Positions 18,051-28,302 are shown, counted from the first letter of the stretch. The stretch is DNA of 64,000 bases from Pedobacter puniceum (GCF_009674685.1 NZ_WKJI01000001.1:1178001-1242000); one strand, 5' to 3'. Program-made: numbers and translations. Notes: generated by a model not told the origin, from the letters alone.

Positions 18051-18083
18051 AACCTATATATCGGCCGGTATATAGGTTTTTTT
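18051..18083 (+). terminator. Terminator after the tRNA-Cys/small-protein unit
   Basis: 10-bp perfect stem AACCTATATA/TATATAGGTT (18051-18060 with 18069-18078), an 8-nt loop TCGGCCGG, then a T-run. Confidence 0.88.
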
Positions 18084-18122
18084 ATGGCTTTTTATAAGGG
18101 GAAATGATTGGGATAGAGAGAA

Positions 18123-19145
18123 CTATCCAACCAATCCTTTCAAAATACGCTTTACTAAACCAGGCCCTTCATAAACAAAACCTGTATAAACTTGTACCAA
18201 GCTTGCACCAGCTTCTAGCTTTTCTTTAGCATCTTTAGCACTATGTATCCCTCCTACTCCAATGATAGGGAAAGCTTTATTAGATTTTTCAGATAAATAT
18301 CTAATCACCTCGGTAGATCTTTTCCCTACCGGCTTACCACTTACACCGCCCATTTCATTTTTTAAAGATGTGGATGCTTGTAAACCATCTCTAGAAATAG
18401 TAGTATTGGTTGCAATAATGCCTGCAATTTTTGTTTCTTGTACAATTTCTATGATATCATCTAACTGAGAGTCTGTTAAATCAGGAGCAATTTTTAATAA
18501 GATAGGCTTAGAAACACCATCTTTTAAATTTCTTTGCTGTAAGGTATTCAAAATATGTTTTAAAGGCTCTTTTTCTTGTAATGCTCTTAAATTGGGCGTA
18601 TTGGGTGAGCTTACATTTACCACAAAATAATCTACCACATGAAACAACCTATCAAAACATTTGATATAATCGTTTACAGCTTCTTCATTAGGTGTGTTTT
18701 TATTCTTTCCAATATTACCCCCTATAATCAAGCCATCGCGTTTAACGCTTTCTAATTTTCTAGCTAAAACATCAACACCTTTGTTGTTAAAACCCATTCT
18801 ATTGATTAAGGCAGCATCTTCTTGCAGTCTAAACATTCTAGGTTTATCATTACCTGGCTGTGGCAAAGGTGTTACTGTACCTACCTCAATAAAGCCAAAA
18901 CCAAAATTTGCTAACTCTTCTATGTACTCGCCGTTTTTATCAAAACCTGCGGCTAAACCAACCGGATTTTTAAATTTCAAGCCAAAAAGTTCTTTTTCTA
19001 AAGTAGGATGATTAAAACCATAAACTTTTTTTAACAAAGCGGGTAAGCCCCATATCTTCTGAGCATTTTTTAAACTTCCGGTAACGAAATAGTGGATTTT
19101 TTCTGGGTCGAATTGAAAAAACAGCGGTTTAATAAGTTTGTACAT
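18123..19145 (-). CDS. pyrD: Dihydroorotate dehydrogenase (quinone), class 2
   Basis: 340-aa FMN enzyme that oxidises dihydroorotate to orotate in pyrimidine synthesis and passes electrons to quinone. The extended N-terminal membrane-association helices (about 1-40) mark it as class 2. Motifs seen are [62 protein letters not shown] with the catalytic Ser, [18 protein letters not shown] and [28 protein letters not shown]. Single gene on the minus strand, convergent with the small-protein gene. Confidence 0.95.
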   Translation of the reverse strand: MYKLIKPLFFQFDPEKIHYFVTGSLKNAQKIWGLPALLKKVYGFNHPTLEKELFGLKFKNPVGLAAGFDKNGEYIEELANFGFGFIEVGTVTPLPQPGNDKPRMFRLQEDAALINRMGFNNKGVDVLARKLESVKRDGLIIGGNIGKNKNTPNEEAVNDYIKCFDRLFHVVDYFVVNVSSPNTPNLRALQEKEPLKHILNTLQQRNLKDGVSKPILLKIAPDLTDSQLDDIIEIVQETKIAGIIATNTTISRDGLQASTSLKNEMGGVSGKPVGKRSTEVIRYLSEKSNKAFPIIGVGGIHSAKDAKEKLEAGASLVQVYTGFVYEGPGLVKRILKGLVG

Positions 19146-19219
19146 GTTGGCAAATCTACAAATTTTTAAATCCTAATGCTATGTGAACCTTTACATAAAT
19201 AAAATATCAAAATAAAAAA

Positions 19220-19254
19220 AAAGGATTGCCTACCTATTGTGTAAACAATCCTTT
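19220..19254. terminator. Bidirectional terminator, mainly for the DUF892 gene
   Basis: 9-bp perfect stem AAAGGATTG/CAATCCTTT (19220-19228 with 19246-19254). A long A-tract on the left gives a T-run on the minus strand, just after the DUF892 stop at 19275. The right side also has a T-run. Confidence 0.8.
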
Positions 19255-19274
19255 TTTAATGATACTAGTGAGAA

Positions 19275-19832
19275 TTATTCTGCGCTAGCTTCTTCATTAA
19301 TAGAGTTTTCTGCAAGCTCTGTCAGTAAAACATCTGTTTCTTTTTCTTCGTTTAAAGTTTCTTCTAACAAAGCTTGTGCTTCTGTAAAACCAAGCGTTCC
19401 GGCTAGAGATCTTAAGGTGCCATAAGTAGCAATTTCGTAATGCTCTACTTTCTGTGCTGCAGCTATTAAAGCAACATCCCTAACTTCTGTGCCATCTTCA
19501 GTGTCTTCTATCAACTCTTCGGCTTCTTTAATTAAACCTTCCATAGCATCACATTTCTTAGCTGTGGCTTTTTCACCAACAGATTCAAAAACGCTTTCTA
19601 AACGCGTAATTTGATTTTCTGTTTGGGTTAAATGCTCTTCAAAAGCAGTTTTTAATTGTTCTGAAGTAGCAGCTTTAGCCATTTTTTTTAGGCTTTTTGT
19701 AAGGTGTTTTTCGGCCCAAAGGATGTCTTTTAAAGAATCAACAAATAGTTCTTTTAAAGCTCCTGATTCTTTTTCTGTTCTTGCCTTTGCAGCACCTTGT
19801 GCTTTTGAGGCTTTTGTTTTTGTAGTAGGCAT
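19275..19832 (-). CDS. YciE/YciF ferritin-like family protein (DUF892)
   Basis: 185-aa four-helix ferritin-like stress protein. A basic Ala/Lys-rich leader (MPTTKTKASKAQGAAKA) precedes the core ELFVDSLKDILWAEKHLTKSLKKM, FEEHLTQTENQITRLESVFE, MEGLIKEAEELIED and VEHYEIATYGTLRSLA, whose Glu and His residues form the expected di-metal site. The acidic tail is usual. It is linked in the family to general stress responses, in line with the Mn catalase cluster further right. Confidence 0.88.
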   Translation of the reverse strand: MPTTKTKASKAQGAAKARTEKESGALKELFVDSLKDILWAEKHLTKSLKKMAKAATSEQLKTAFEEHLTQTENQITRLESVFESVGEKATAKKCDAMEGLIKEAEELIEDTEDGTEVRDVALIAAAQKVEHYEIATYGTLRSLAGTLGFTEAQALLEETLNEEKETDVLLTELAENSINEEASAE

Positions 19833-19929
19833 GTTATTTCTTAGGGTATTTAATTTCTATAAACTAACCAATAACGATGCCACTAAAAAGCCTGTAGTGA
19901 AAAATTTTAAATATAAAGTACCTGTATAT

Positions 19930-20637
19930 TTAGAAGTTTGGTTTAAGAACATATTTTTCATAAAATCTAAAAATATGCTCTGCAGCTTCTTCTGCGGTAT
20001 CTACCAATCTAAATAAGTTTAAATCTTCCGGACTTATATTTCTCTCTTGCTCTAGCATTGTATTTTTTATCCAATCTATTAAACCTGTCCAATAATCCTT
20101 ACCGACTAAAACTATTGGGAAACGAGCTATTTTACCGGTTTGTATTAAAGTCATAGCTTCAAAAAGCTCATCCATAGTACCAAAACCACCTGGCAAAACA
20201 ATATAGCCTTGAGAATACTTCATAAACATTACTTTTCTGATAAAGAAGTAATCAAACTCTAAGATTTTATCCCTATCAATGTATCTGTTATGAAATTGCT
20301 CAAAAGGTAGCTCTATATTTAAACCAACTGATTTTCCTCCTGCTTCAAAAGCACCTTTATTACCGGCCTCCATAATACCTGGGCCACCACCAGTAATAAC
20401 ACCATAGCCACGCTCTGTTAATAGTTTACCTGTTTCTACAGCTATTTGATAATATTTATTTTCAGTTGGTGTTCTGGCAGAACCAAAAATTGATACACAT
20501 GGACCTATTTTAGCTAATTTCTCGAAACCATCAACAAACTCGGCCATGATTTTAAATATCTGCCAAGAGTCTGTTACTTTTATTTCTTGCCAAGTTTTGT
20601 TCTCAAACGCACTTCTTATTTTCTCATCATTTGTCAT
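19930..20637 (-). CDS. LOG-family protein (TIGR00730), probable nucleoside 5'-monophosphate phosphoribohydrolase
   Basis: 235-aa Rossmann-fold protein of the LOG/lysine-decarboxylase-like family, which in studied members cleaves ribose phosphate from (cytokinin) nucleotides. Motifs are SIFGSARTPTENKYY, GYGVITGGGPGIMEAGNKGAFEAGG, and the catalytic PGGFGTMDELFEAMTLIQTGK (cited in parts: PGGFGTMDE and TLIQTGK). Its start overlaps the upstream symporter stop by 4 nt, so it is translationally coupled. Confidence 0.85.
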   Translation of the reverse strand: MTNDEKIRSAFENKTWQEIKVTDSWQIFKIMAEFVDGFEKLAKIGPCVSIFGSARTPTENKYYQIAVETGKLLTERGYGVITGGGPGIMEAGNKGAFEAGGKSVGLNIELPFEQFHNRYIDRDKILEFDYFFIRKVMFMKYSQGYIVLPGGFGTMDELFEAMTLIQTGKIARFPIVLVGKDYWTGLIDWIKNTMLEQERNISPEDLNLFRLVDTAEEAAEHIFRFYEKYVLKPNF

Positions 20638-22151
20638 AAACTTCTGTTATATAGTTTCTCTTCGGCTGTAGTTTTTGTAGATATTAAATACAAGCCTAAA
20701 AATGTTATCAATCCGTTAATTACTATCAATTCATTATCAAAAACATAACCACCTAAAATTGTTTTAGAATTTATGTTTAAAACATAACATATGGCTGGTG
20801 CTGCTAAACAAATAATAGGTACCCATTTATCTTTTACACTTTTATGTGCAAATAAACCAAAAGCATATAAACCCAATAAAGGGCCATAAGTATAAGATGC
20901 TACTGTAAAAATAGCACTCACCACCGCTTTATTATTTACTTGGTTAAACAAAATAACAACCAAAAACATCAATACAGAAAAACCAACATGTACGGCATGC
21001 CTTATTTTAATGTATTTAGCATCATTGATATTATCTTTTTTATCGAAATTTAAAAAATCTACACAAAAAGAGGTTGTTAAAGCTGTTAATGCCGAGTCTG
21101 TTGTAGCAAAAGTTGCAGCTGTTAAACCTAACATAAAAATAATGGCAGGCACAAGGGTTAAATGGTTGAGGGCTATCTCAGGGAAAAGAAAATCTGTTCT
21201 AATATTACCTGCATCATCTACCGGAATGGCAATACCATTCTTATTTGCATACACATAAAGTAAAGCACCAACACTTAAAAAGAACAGGTTTATCAACACA
21301 AAAATCCCTGTAAAGGTAAACATGTTCTTTTGTGCCTCTTTGATGTTTTTACAGCTTAAATTTTTCTGCATCAAATCTTGATCTAAACCTATCATAGCAA
21401 TGGTAACAAACATCCCTCCTAGTATTTGCTTAGCAACATGAAATTTGTTATCTAAAAAGTTTTCAAAGAAAAATATTTGAGAATAACCGCTATGCTTAAT
21501 GGTTTCAAAGGCATCAAATACATTTAAGTTTAAACTACTACAGATGAAATAGATGGTCATTAATACCGATAAAACTAAAAAAGTAGTTTGTAAAGTATCT
21601 GTAATGATGATGGTTTTTAAACCTCCTTTGTAGGTATAAAGCCAAATTAAAGCCAGTGAAAGTAAAACCGTTAACCAAAACGGAACACCAAATGCATCAA
21701 AAATGAAGCGTTGCATCACAATAACAACCAAATACAATCTAAAGGCCGAGCCAATGGTACGGCTCATTAAAAATATGGCTGCTGCGGTTTTATAACTTAC
21801 AATACCAAGTCTTTTTTCTATATAACCATAAATGGATGTTAAGTTTAAACGATAATACAAAGGTAATAACACTGTAGCAACGATAATAAAACCTAAAGCA
21901 TTACCCAAAACAAACTGAAAATATTGAAACTGATTACCTGCTGGTGCACCCACCTGCCCTGGTACCGAGATAAAGGTTACACCACTTAAAGCTGTCCCTA
22001 TCATCCCAAAAGCCACTAAATACCATTTTGAATTTCTATTGGCAATAAAAAATGTGGAGTTATCTGAAGACTTCTTCGAAGTGATAAAGGATATCAATAT
22101 CAATACAAAAAAATAAGACAGAATAAAGATTAGTAAAGTTATGGGCGACAT
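20634..22151 (-). CDS. Sodium:solute symporter (SSS family)
   Basis: 505-aa inner-membrane transporter with about 13 hydrophobic helices. Family features are FGMIGTALSGVTFISVPGQV near helix 2, MSRTIGSAFRLYLVV, YTYKGGLKTIIITDTLQ and AATFATTDSALTALTTSF, the sodium-site helix. The solute is not predictable. It is in an operon with the downstream LOG-family gene and divergent from recR, with a 53-bp shared upstream region. Confidence 0.9.
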   Translation of the reverse strand: MSPITLLIFILSYFFVLILISFITSKKSSDNSTFFIANRNSKWYLVAFGMIGTALSGVTFISVPGQVGAPAGNQFQYFQFVLGNALGFIIVATVLLPLYYRLNLTSIYGYIEKRLGIVSYKTAAAIFLMSRTIGSAFRLYLVVIVMQRFIFDAFGVPFWLTVLLSLALIWLYTYKGGLKTIIITDTLQTTFLVLSVLMTIYFICSSLNLNVFDAFETIKHSGYSQIFFFENFLDNKFHVAKQILGGMFVTIAMIGLDQDLMQKNLSCKNIKEAQKNMFTFTGIFVLINLFFLSVGALLYVYANKNGIAIPVDDAGNIRTDFLFPEIALNHLTLVPAIIFMLGLTAATFATTDSALTALTTSFCVDFLNFDKKDNINDAKYIKIRHAVHVGFSVLMFLVVILFNQVNNKAVVSAIFTVASYTYGPLLGLYAFGLFAHKSVKDKWVPIICLAAPAICYVLNINSKTILGGYVFDNELIVINGLITFLGLYLISTKTTAEEKLYNRSL

Positions 22152-22204
22152 TTTAAGCTTGTTTTATCAATCGCTATTTAACATTTAATTTTTAATTTAG
22201 CAAA

Positions 22205-22822
22205 ATGAATTTCTCCTCTAAATTATTAGAGAATGCCGTTAACGAGTTTGGTAACTTGCCCGGAATAGGCAAAAAAACTGCATTAAGATTAGTTTTACAT
22301 CTTTTAAAAGAAAGCAAAGAAGACGTTGAGACCTTTGCTAGCAGCATTGTTACTTTAAAAAACAATATTAAATACTGCAAAACCTGCCATAACATTTCAG
22401 ATTTTGATATTTGCGAGATATGCAACTCTTTTAAAAGAGACCATTCCTTAATTTGCGTGGTTGAAGATACCAGAGATGTGATGGCTATAGAAAACACCAA
22501 CCAGTACAATGGCTTATATCACGTTTTAAACGGATTAATATCTCCTATGGACGGTATTGGCCCTGCAGATTTGATGATAGACTCTTTAGTGGAACGTATT
22601 AAAAACCAAGAAGTTAAAGAAATTATATTTGCCCTTAGCGCTACTATGGAAGGTGACACCACCATATTTTACCTGCATAAAAAGCTTAAAGACTTTAATC
22701 TTAAGATTAGTACGCTAGCCAGAGGTATTGCTTTTGGCGGTGAAATAGAATACGCAGATGAGATTACCTTAGGAAGATCTATTACCACCCGTGTTCCTTA
22801 TGAAAACACTTTAAATAAATAA
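22205..22822 (+). CDS. recR: Recombination mediator protein RecR
   Basis: 205-aa RecF-pathway protein that with RecO loads RecA on gapped DNA. An N-terminal helix-hairpin-helix (LPGIGKKTALRLVLHLL) is followed by a C4 zinc finger (Cys58, Cys61, Cys70, Cys73) and a Toprim domain with LICVVEDTRDVMAIE. The C-terminal part has ARGIAFGGEIEYADEITLGRS. Length is normal. The next gene starts 2 nt after its stop. Confidence 0.95.
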   Translation: MNFSSKLLENAVNEFGNLPGIGKKTALRLVLHLLKESKEDVETFASSIVTLKNNIKYCKTCHNISDFDICEICNSFKRDHSLICVVEDTRDVMAIENTNQYNGLYHVLNGLISPMDGIGPADLMIDSLVERIKNQEVKEIIFALSATMEGDTTIFYLHKKLKDFNLKISTLARGIAFGGEIEYADEITLGRSITTRVPYENTLNK

Positions 22823-22824
22823 GC

Positions 22825-23601
22825 TTGAAACTGTCTATTGTTATTGTAAACTATAATGTAAGAGATTTGCTGCAACAAGCAATTGATTCTTTATTAGATG
22901 CATGCAAGGATATAGAACACGAGTTTTTTGTAGTAGACAATGCTTCTGATGATAAAAGTGTGGAGATGCTACAAAGCCATTATCCAACAATAAAAGTCAT
23001 CAGTAACAATTATAATATTGGTTTTTCTAAGGCTAATAACCAAGCGATAAAGCAAGCTAAAGGAGAATATATTTTAGTTATTAACCCAGACACCATCACC
23101 AGTAAAGATACGCTAAGTAAAACCCTAGCTTTTATGGATGAACACCCTGAAGCTGGTGGTTTAGGACTGAGGATGATAAACGGACAAGGAGAATTCTTAG
23201 AAGAATCTAAAAGACAAATCCCGGGGGTTTCAACTGTATTATTCCATTTTTCTGGCTTAAGTAAACTGCTACCTCAATCAAAGTTTTTTAGTAGCTATTA
23301 TGCGCATCAGGTTGGTGAATTTGAAATTGCCGAAGTGGATATTTTGGCTGGTGCTTTTATGCTGTTAAGGAAAAAAGCTTTAGATAAAGCAGGTTTGTTT
23401 GATGAAAATTTCTTTATGTATGGCGAGGATATAGACCTTTCTTACCGCTTAAAACTTAGTGGCTATAAAAATTATTATTACGGCAACACCTATATTATCC
23501 ATTTCAAGGGGCAAAGTACCAAAAAGTATAATTGGCGATATATCAAGAATTTTTACGGAGCAATGCTGATATTTGCCCGTAAGTATTTTTTTAAATTTTA
23601 A
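22825..23601 (+). CDS. Family 2 glycosyltransferase
   Basis: 258-aa inverting GT-A glycosyltransferase, probably a rhamnosyltransferase-like enzyme for surface polysaccharide. It begins MKLSIVIVNYNVRDLLQQAI from a TTG start (22825), needed to keep the first beta strand. Motifs are FFVVDNASDDKSVEML, LVINPDTITSK (the DxD-like site) and FDENFFMYGEDIDLSYRLKLSG. Sits 2 nt after recR and 3 nt before the SDR gene, so these form one unit. Confidence 0.87.
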   Translation: MKLSIVIVNYNVRDLLQQAIDSLLDACKDIEHEFFVVDNASDDKSVEMLQSHYPTIKVISNNYNIGFSKANNQAIKQAKGEYILVINPDTITSKDTLSKTLAFMDEHPEAGGLGLRMINGQGEFLEESKRQIPGVSTVLFHFSGLSKLLPQSKFFSSYYAHQVGEFEIAEVDILAGAFMLLRKKALDKAGLFDENFFMYGEDIDLSYRLKLSGYKNYYYGNTYIIHFKGQSTKKYNWRYIKNFYGAMLIFARKYFFKF

Positions 23602-23604
23602 ATC

Positions 23605-24420
23605 ATGGATTTTCAAAACAAAGTTGTAGTTATTACAGGCGCATCTAGCGGTATTGGCAAAGCATTGGCAGAAGAATTTGCTAAAAAAGGAGCCCATATT
23701 GCAATAGCTGCAAGACAGTATGTTAAACTTTGCGAAATTACCAATGAAATTCAGGAAAAATACAAAGTAAAAGCATTAGCCATTCAGGCTGATGTAACAC
23801 AGGAAGAAGATTGTAAAAACATCATCAACCAAACTTTATATACCATGGGCCGCATTGATATTTTAATTAATAATGCGGGTATTTCTATGCGAGCTTTATT
23901 TAGAGATTTAGATTTAGAAGTCTTAAAACAAGTAATGGATATTAATTTTTGGGGTGCTGTTTATTGTACCAAATATGCTTTACCAGAATTAATTAATAAT
24001 AATGGCTCTGTAGTTGCCATATCCTCTATTGCAGGTTATAAAGGTTTACCAGGCAGAACGGGCTACTCGGCTTCAAAATTTGCTATGAATGGTTTCTTTG
24101 AAGCGTTGAGGGTAGAGAATTTAAAGACAGGATTGCATGTAATGGTGGCTTGCCCTGGCTTTACAGCGTCTAACATCAGAAATGTAGCTTTAAATAGCGA
24201 AGCCCGTCCTCAAGGAGAAACCAGTATGGATGAAGGCAAGATGATGACGGCCGAAGAAGTAGCTCGTAAAATTATTGGCGGAATAGCTAGCAGAAAAAAC
24301 ACTTTAATTATGACGGCCCAAGGAAAACTAACCGTTTTCTTACAAAAGATAGCCCCTAGCTTCTTAAATAAATTGGTTTACAACCATTTTACTAAAGAAA
24401 AAGACCCTTTAATTAGGTAA
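23605..24420 (+). CDS. Short-chain dehydrogenase/reductase (SDR)
   Basis: 271-aa classical SDR oxidoreductase using NAD(P)H. It has TGASSGIGKALAEEFAKKG, ADVTQEEDCK, NNAGIS, the catalytic Ser in ISSIAGYKG, and YSASKFAMNGF (YxxxK). The substrate is unknown. The extra C-terminal helices (about 230-271) resemble DltE/DHRS7-like enzymes that often associate with lipid metabolism. Third gene of the recR unit. Confidence 0.88.
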   Translation: MDFQNKVVVITGASSGIGKALAEEFAKKGAHIAIAARQYVKLCEITNEIQEKYKVKALAIQADVTQEEDCKNIINQTLYTMGRIDILINNAGISMRALFRDLDLEVLKQVMDINFWGAVYCTKYALPELINNNGSVVAISSIAGYKGLPGRTGYSASKFAMNGFFEALRVENLKTGLHVMVACPGFTASNIRNVALNSEARPQGETSMDEGKMMTAEEVARKIIGGIASRKNTLIMTAQGKLTVFLQKIAPSFLNKLVYNHFTKEKDPLIR

Positions 24421-24503
24421 ATTATAATCTGCTTGTCTGTTTTTTAAGATAATCGGTTTTTTTATTTTTTAATTTTTAAAAAAATATCATATTTGCTTTT
24501 GCA

Positions 24504-24557
24504 ATGAGACATACAAGCGTAAATACAATTTGGTGGTGGCATTACGAACAATCGTAA
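24504..24557 (+). CDS. trpL: trp operon leader peptide with three Trp codons
   Basis: 17-codon reading frame, MRHTSVNTIWWWHYEQS, with three consecutive TGG codons (24531-24539). A rho-independent terminator at 24596-24628 lies between it and trpD. A hairpin (TTACGA/TCGTAA with GC/GC at its base, 24539-24560) starts at the Trp codons, so a ribosome stalled there would block it. This is the layout of classical Trp attenuation. Confidence 0.88.
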   Translation: MRHTSVNTIWWWHYEQS

Positions 24558-24595
24558 GGCAAAACCTATTTGTATATACCTGATAAGATACTGTT

Positions 24596-24628
24596 AAGGG
24601 GCTGCCGTTGAGGATGCCCCTTTTTTAT
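24596..24628 (+). terminator. trp attenuator terminator
   Basis: Stem AAGGGGC/GCCCCTT (24596-24602 with 24616-24622), 13-nt loop, then a T-run. It lies 24 nt before trpD, so most transcripts should stop here when tryptophan is plentiful. Confidence 0.85.
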
Positions 24629-24651
24629 TTGATTTTTTTGAGCATATTTTG

Positions 24652-25653
24652 ATGAAAGAAATTCTAAACCATTTATTTGAACATAAGACTTTTAGCACCG
24701 CAGAGTCTAAAGAGATATTAAAGAAAATTACCTTAGGCAATTATAATAACTCGCAAATGGCGGCTTTTATGACAGCCTATTGCATGCGTTCTATTACCGT
24801 AGATGAGTTACAAGGCTTTAAAGATGCTATGCTAGAGCTTTGCCTACCTGTTAAACTTAACCAAAACTTCAACCTGATAGATTTATGCGGTACCGGTGGC
24901 GATGGTAAAGACACTTTTAATATTTCTACATTAGCTTCTTTTGTAGTTGCTGGTGCTGGTTATCATGTTGCAAAACATGGTAATTACGGTGTTTCATCTG
25001 GTTGTGGCTCATCAAACGTGATGGAATATTTAGGCTATCAATTCACCAATCAAGAAGATAAACTATTAAAAAGTTTAGACCAGGCCGGAATTTGCTTTTT
25101 ACATGCTCCTTTGTTTCATCCGGCTATGAAACATATTGCTCCTCTTCGTAAAGAACTTGGGGTAAAAACATTTTTCAATATGTTGGGGCCTATGGTTAAT
25201 CCGGCGCAACCGCAAAACCAAATTGTTGGTGTATTTAGTTTAGAGCTAGCCCGTTTATATGCTTATATCTATCAAAAATCAAATTTAAACTATACCATTT
25301 TACACGCTTTAGAAGGTTATGATGAGGTATCTCTAACCTGCGATTTTAAAACTTTCTCTAACCAAGGCGAACAATTGTATGCCATTAAAGACATAGGTTT
25401 TGATAAAATTGATGCTGAAACCATTACAGGTGGCTCAACTGTTGAAGATTCTGCTAAAATATTTTTAAGTGTTTTAAACAACCAAGCGAGTACAGAACAA
25501 AGCAGCGTTGTTTTGGTAAATGCAGCCTTAGCTATCAAAACCATAGAGAATGATTTAAGCTTTTCAGATTGCTTTTATAAAGCAGAAACGGCCTTGCTCA
25601 ATGGCAGTGCATTAAAATCTTTTCAAAAACTTATAGCAATTAGCAAGAATTAA
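24652..25653 (+). CDS. trpD: Anthranilate phosphoribosyltransferase
   Basis: 333-aa enzyme joining anthranilate to PRPP, second step of the tryptophan branch. Motifs are DLCGTGGDGKDTFNIST (PRPP loop), KHGNYGVSSGCGSSNVMEYLG and FLHAPLFHPAMKHIAPLRKELG. ATG 24652 is preferred to a TTG one codon earlier. First gene after the attenuator; trpE, trpG and trpC are not in this window. Confidence 0.95.
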   Translation: MKEILNHLFEHKTFSTAESKEILKKITLGNYNNSQMAAFMTAYCMRSITVDELQGFKDAMLELCLPVKLNQNFNLIDLCGTGGDGKDTFNISTLASFVVAGAGYHVAKHGNYGVSSGCGSSNVMEYLGYQFTNQEDKLLKSLDQAGICFLHAPLFHPAMKHIAPLRKELGVKTFFNMLGPMVNPAQPQNQIVGVFSLELARLYAYIYQKSNLNYTILHALEGYDEVSLTCDFKTFSNQGEQLYAIKDIGFDKIDAETITGGSTVEDSAKIFLSVLNNQASTEQSSVVLVNAALAIKTIENDLSFSDCFYKAETALLNGSALKSFQKLIAISKN

Positions 25654-25654
25654 G

Positions 25655-26284
25655 ATGAGCTTAAAAATAAAAGTTTGCGGAATGAAATATGAGGCTAATA
25701 TCAACGAATTAGGCTCTTTAGAACCAGATTTTATGGGTTTTATATTTTACCCTAAATCTGCCCGATTTATTGGTGTTGATTTTGACCGTCAGGATGTTTT
25801 AAAGCTTCCTAAACATATTATCAAAACTGCTGTTTACGTTAATGCACTAGCGCATGAGATTGTAGAGTTTAGTAGAATTTACGGCATCGGCACAGTACAA
25901 CTTCACGGAGAGGAAAGTCCAGAGCTTTGCCTAAACCTAAAAAAAGAAGGTTTTAAAGTAATCAAGGCATTCGGTATTCATCCTGATTTTAATTTTGATG
26001 AATTAACAGCTTACGCGGATGTTGTTGATTTCTTTTTATTTGATACAAAAATTGATTCTTACGGCGGTTCTGGTAAAACTTTTGACTGGGATATCTTAAA
26101 TCAATATCAATTAAACATACCATTTATGTTAAGTGGAGGTTTATCATTAGAAAACCTCGAAAAAGTTAAAAAACTAACACACCCACAGCTATATGGTGTC
26201 GATTTAAATTCTAAATTTGAAGTTGAACCGGGTGTTAAAAATATAGCATTATTAGAAGAGGCATTTAAAATTATCAGATCATAG
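25655..26284 (+). CDS. trpF: Phosphoribosylanthranilate isomerase
   Basis: 209-aa TIM barrel for the Amadori rearrangement of phosphoribosylanthranilate. It has [11 protein letters not shown] with the catalytic Cys, [48 protein letters not shown] with the catalytic Asp, and [12 protein letters not shown] with GVDLNSKFE. Starts 1 nt after trpD stops. Confidence 0.94.
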   Translation: MSLKIKVCGMKYEANINELGSLEPDFMGFIFYPKSARFIGVDFDRQDVLKLPKHIIKTAVYVNALAHEIVEFSRIYGIGTVQLHGEESPELCLNLKKEGFKVIKAFGIHPDFNFDELTAYADVVDFFLFDTKIDSYGGSGKTFDWDILNQYQLNIPFMLSGGLSLENLEKVKKLTHPQLYGVDLNSKFEVEPGVKNIALLEEAFKIIRS

Positions 26285-26286
26285 TT

Positions 26287-27477
26287 ATGGGACATACAAA
26301 CTATAGAGTAACAGAGAAAGGATATTACGGAGATTTTGGCGGGGCTTATATCCCAGAAATGTTATACCCTAATATTGAGGAGCTTAGAAACAATTACTTA
26401 AACATCATAGCACAGCCAGACTTTCAAGCCGAATTTCAATCGCTATTGAAAGACTATGTAGGCAGGCCTTCACCATTATATCTGGCTAAAAGATTATCAG
26501 AAAGATATGGTACTAGCATTTTCTTAAAACGCGAAGATTTAAACCATACCGGTGCTCATAAAATTAATAATACCATTGGACAAATTCTTTTAGCCGAGAA
26601 ATTAGGCAAAAAAAGAATCATTGCCGAGACTGGTGCCGGACAACATGGCGTAGCAACCGCTACCGTTTGCGCTTTGAAAGGTTTAGAATGTGTGATTTAT
26701 ATGGGCGAGGTTGATATAGAAAGACAAGCACCAAACGTGGCTCGTATGAAAATGATGGGTGCAACGGTTGTTCCTGCAACTTCTGGAAGTAAAACACTTA
26801 AAGATGCCACCAACGAAGCCATGAGAGACTGGATTAACAACCCGGTTGATACGCATTATATTATTGGTTCTGTGGTTGGGCCACACCCCTACCCAGAAAT
26901 GGTTTCTCAGTTTCAATCTATCATTTCTGAAGAAACTAAAAAACAATTGATAGAGCATACAGGCTCACCATCTCCAGATTATGTGTTGGCTTGTGTGGGC
27001 GGTGGCAGTAACGCTATGGGTATGTTTTATCATTTTTTGGATGACGAACATGTTAAGCTTATTGCGGCTGAAGCTGCTGGTTTAGGTGTAAACTCTGGCC
27101 ACTCGGCAGCAACATCTGTACTGGGTAAAGAAGGAGTATTACATGGCTCAAGAACTATTTTAATGCAAACAGAAGATGGCCAAGTGATAGAACCTTATTC
27201 TATATCTGCCGGTTTAGATTACCCTGGTATTGGCCCTCAGCATGCGCATTTACATAAAACCAAGCGTGTAGAATATGTAAGTATTACCGATGCTGAAGCT
27301 ATGGATGCAAGTTTATTACTTTCTAAATTAGAAGGTATTATCCCTGCTATAGAATCGGCACATGCCTTAGCACAATTAGAGAAAATGACCTTTAAAGGTG
27401 ATGAAATTGTAGTTGTTTGCTTATCAGGACGTGGCGATAAGGATTTAAACACCTTTATGAAATATTTTAACCTTTAA
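26287..27477 (+). CDS. trpB: Tryptophan synthase beta chain
   Basis: 396-aa PLP enzyme condensing indole with serine. The PLP Lys92 lies in [15 protein letters not shown], the phosphate loop is [12 protein letters not shown], and [12 protein letters not shown] starts the conserved N-terminus. Partner of TrpA encoded 51 bp downstream. Length is typical for TrpB1. Confidence 0.96.
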   Translation: MGHTNYRVTEKGYYGDFGGAYIPEMLYPNIEELRNNYLNIIAQPDFQAEFQSLLKDYVGRPSPLYLAKRLSERYGTSIFLKREDLNHTGAHKINNTIGQILLAEKLGKKRIIAETGAGQHGVATATVCALKGLECVIYMGEVDIERQAPNVARMKMMGATVVPATSGSKTLKDATNEAMRDWINNPVDTHYIIGSVVGPHPYPEMVSQFQSIISEETKKQLIEHTGSPSPDYVLACVGGGSNAMGMFYHFLDDEHVKLIAAEAAGLGVNSGHSAATSVLGKEGVLHGSRTILMQTEDGQVIEPYSISAGLDYPGIGPQHAHLHKTKRVEYVSITDAEAMDASLLLSKLEGIIPAIESAHALAQLEKMTFKGDEIVVVCLSGRGDKDLNTFMKYFNL

Positions 27478-27528
27478 ATAATAGATCAACAACCTTTAAA
27501 GCTTGTTTAAAGCTTTTACATTTTATAC

Positions 27529-28302
27529 ATGAACCGACTTAAACAACTATTCGATAAAAAAGACAAAGATATTTTATCGGTATATTTTACAGCAGGATAC
27601 CCAACTTTAGACGCTACACTTAAAATTGCCGAGGAACTTCAAAATGCCGGAGCAGATTTTTTAGAGATAGGTTTCCCCTACTCAGACCCCTTAGCAGATG
27701 GCCCTGTTATCCAAAAAAGTTCTGAAGTGGCTATAGCAAATGGTATGACTTTAAAAGTGCTGTTTGAGCAATTGAAATCTTTAAGAGAAAAAATACATAT
27801 CCCTGTTTTACTGATGGGTTATGCTAACCCAATGATACAATATGGTGTAAAGGAATTCTGTAAAAAAGCCGCAGAAGTTGGTGTTGATGGTGTTATTGTA
27901 CCAGATTTGCCGATGTACGAATATGAAGAACTGTATAAAGATGATTTTATTGATAACGGTTTAAGCAATGTTTTTTTGGTTACACCACAAACTTCAGAAG
28001 AAAGAATCAGAAAAATTGATGGTTTATCTAATGGATTTATCTATTTATTATCTTCATCATCAACCACAGGTAAAGCCCTAAACGTATCAGACGAAATTGG
28101 CGTTTACTACCAAAGGGTAAAAGATATGAAACTTAACAATCCTTTGATTATTGGTTTTGGTATATCAGATCAAAAAAGCTTTGAAAGAGCTAACCAATAT
28201 GCAAACGGAGCTATTGTGGGAAGCGCATTTGTTAAAACTCTTGCTGATAAGGATGATTATTTAGCTCATATTCATGATTTTATTAAGGGAATTAAGGGGT
28301 AG
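27529..28302 (+). CDS. trpA: Tryptophan synthase alpha chain
   Basis: 257-aa TIM barrel that releases indole from indole-3-glycerol phosphate and channels it to TrpB. Catalytic Glu46 and Asp57 lie in FLEIGFPYSDPLADGPVIQ. MGYANPMIQYG, GVIVPDLPMYE and GFGISDQKSFE follow. Last gene of the operon, ending before a terminator at 28490-28519. Confidence 0.95.
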   Translation: MNRLKQLFDKKDKDILSVYFTAGYPTLDATLKIAEELQNAGADFLEIGFPYSDPLADGPVIQKSSEVAIANGMTLKVLFEQLKSLREKIHIPVLLMGYANPMIQYGVKEFCKKAAEVGVDGVIVPDLPMYEYEELYKDDFIDNGLSNVFLVTPQTSEERIRKIDGLSNGFIYLLSSSSTTGKALNVSDEIGVYYQRVKDMKLNNPLIIGFGISDQKSFERANQYANGAIVGSAFVKTLADKDDYLAHIHDFIKGIKG

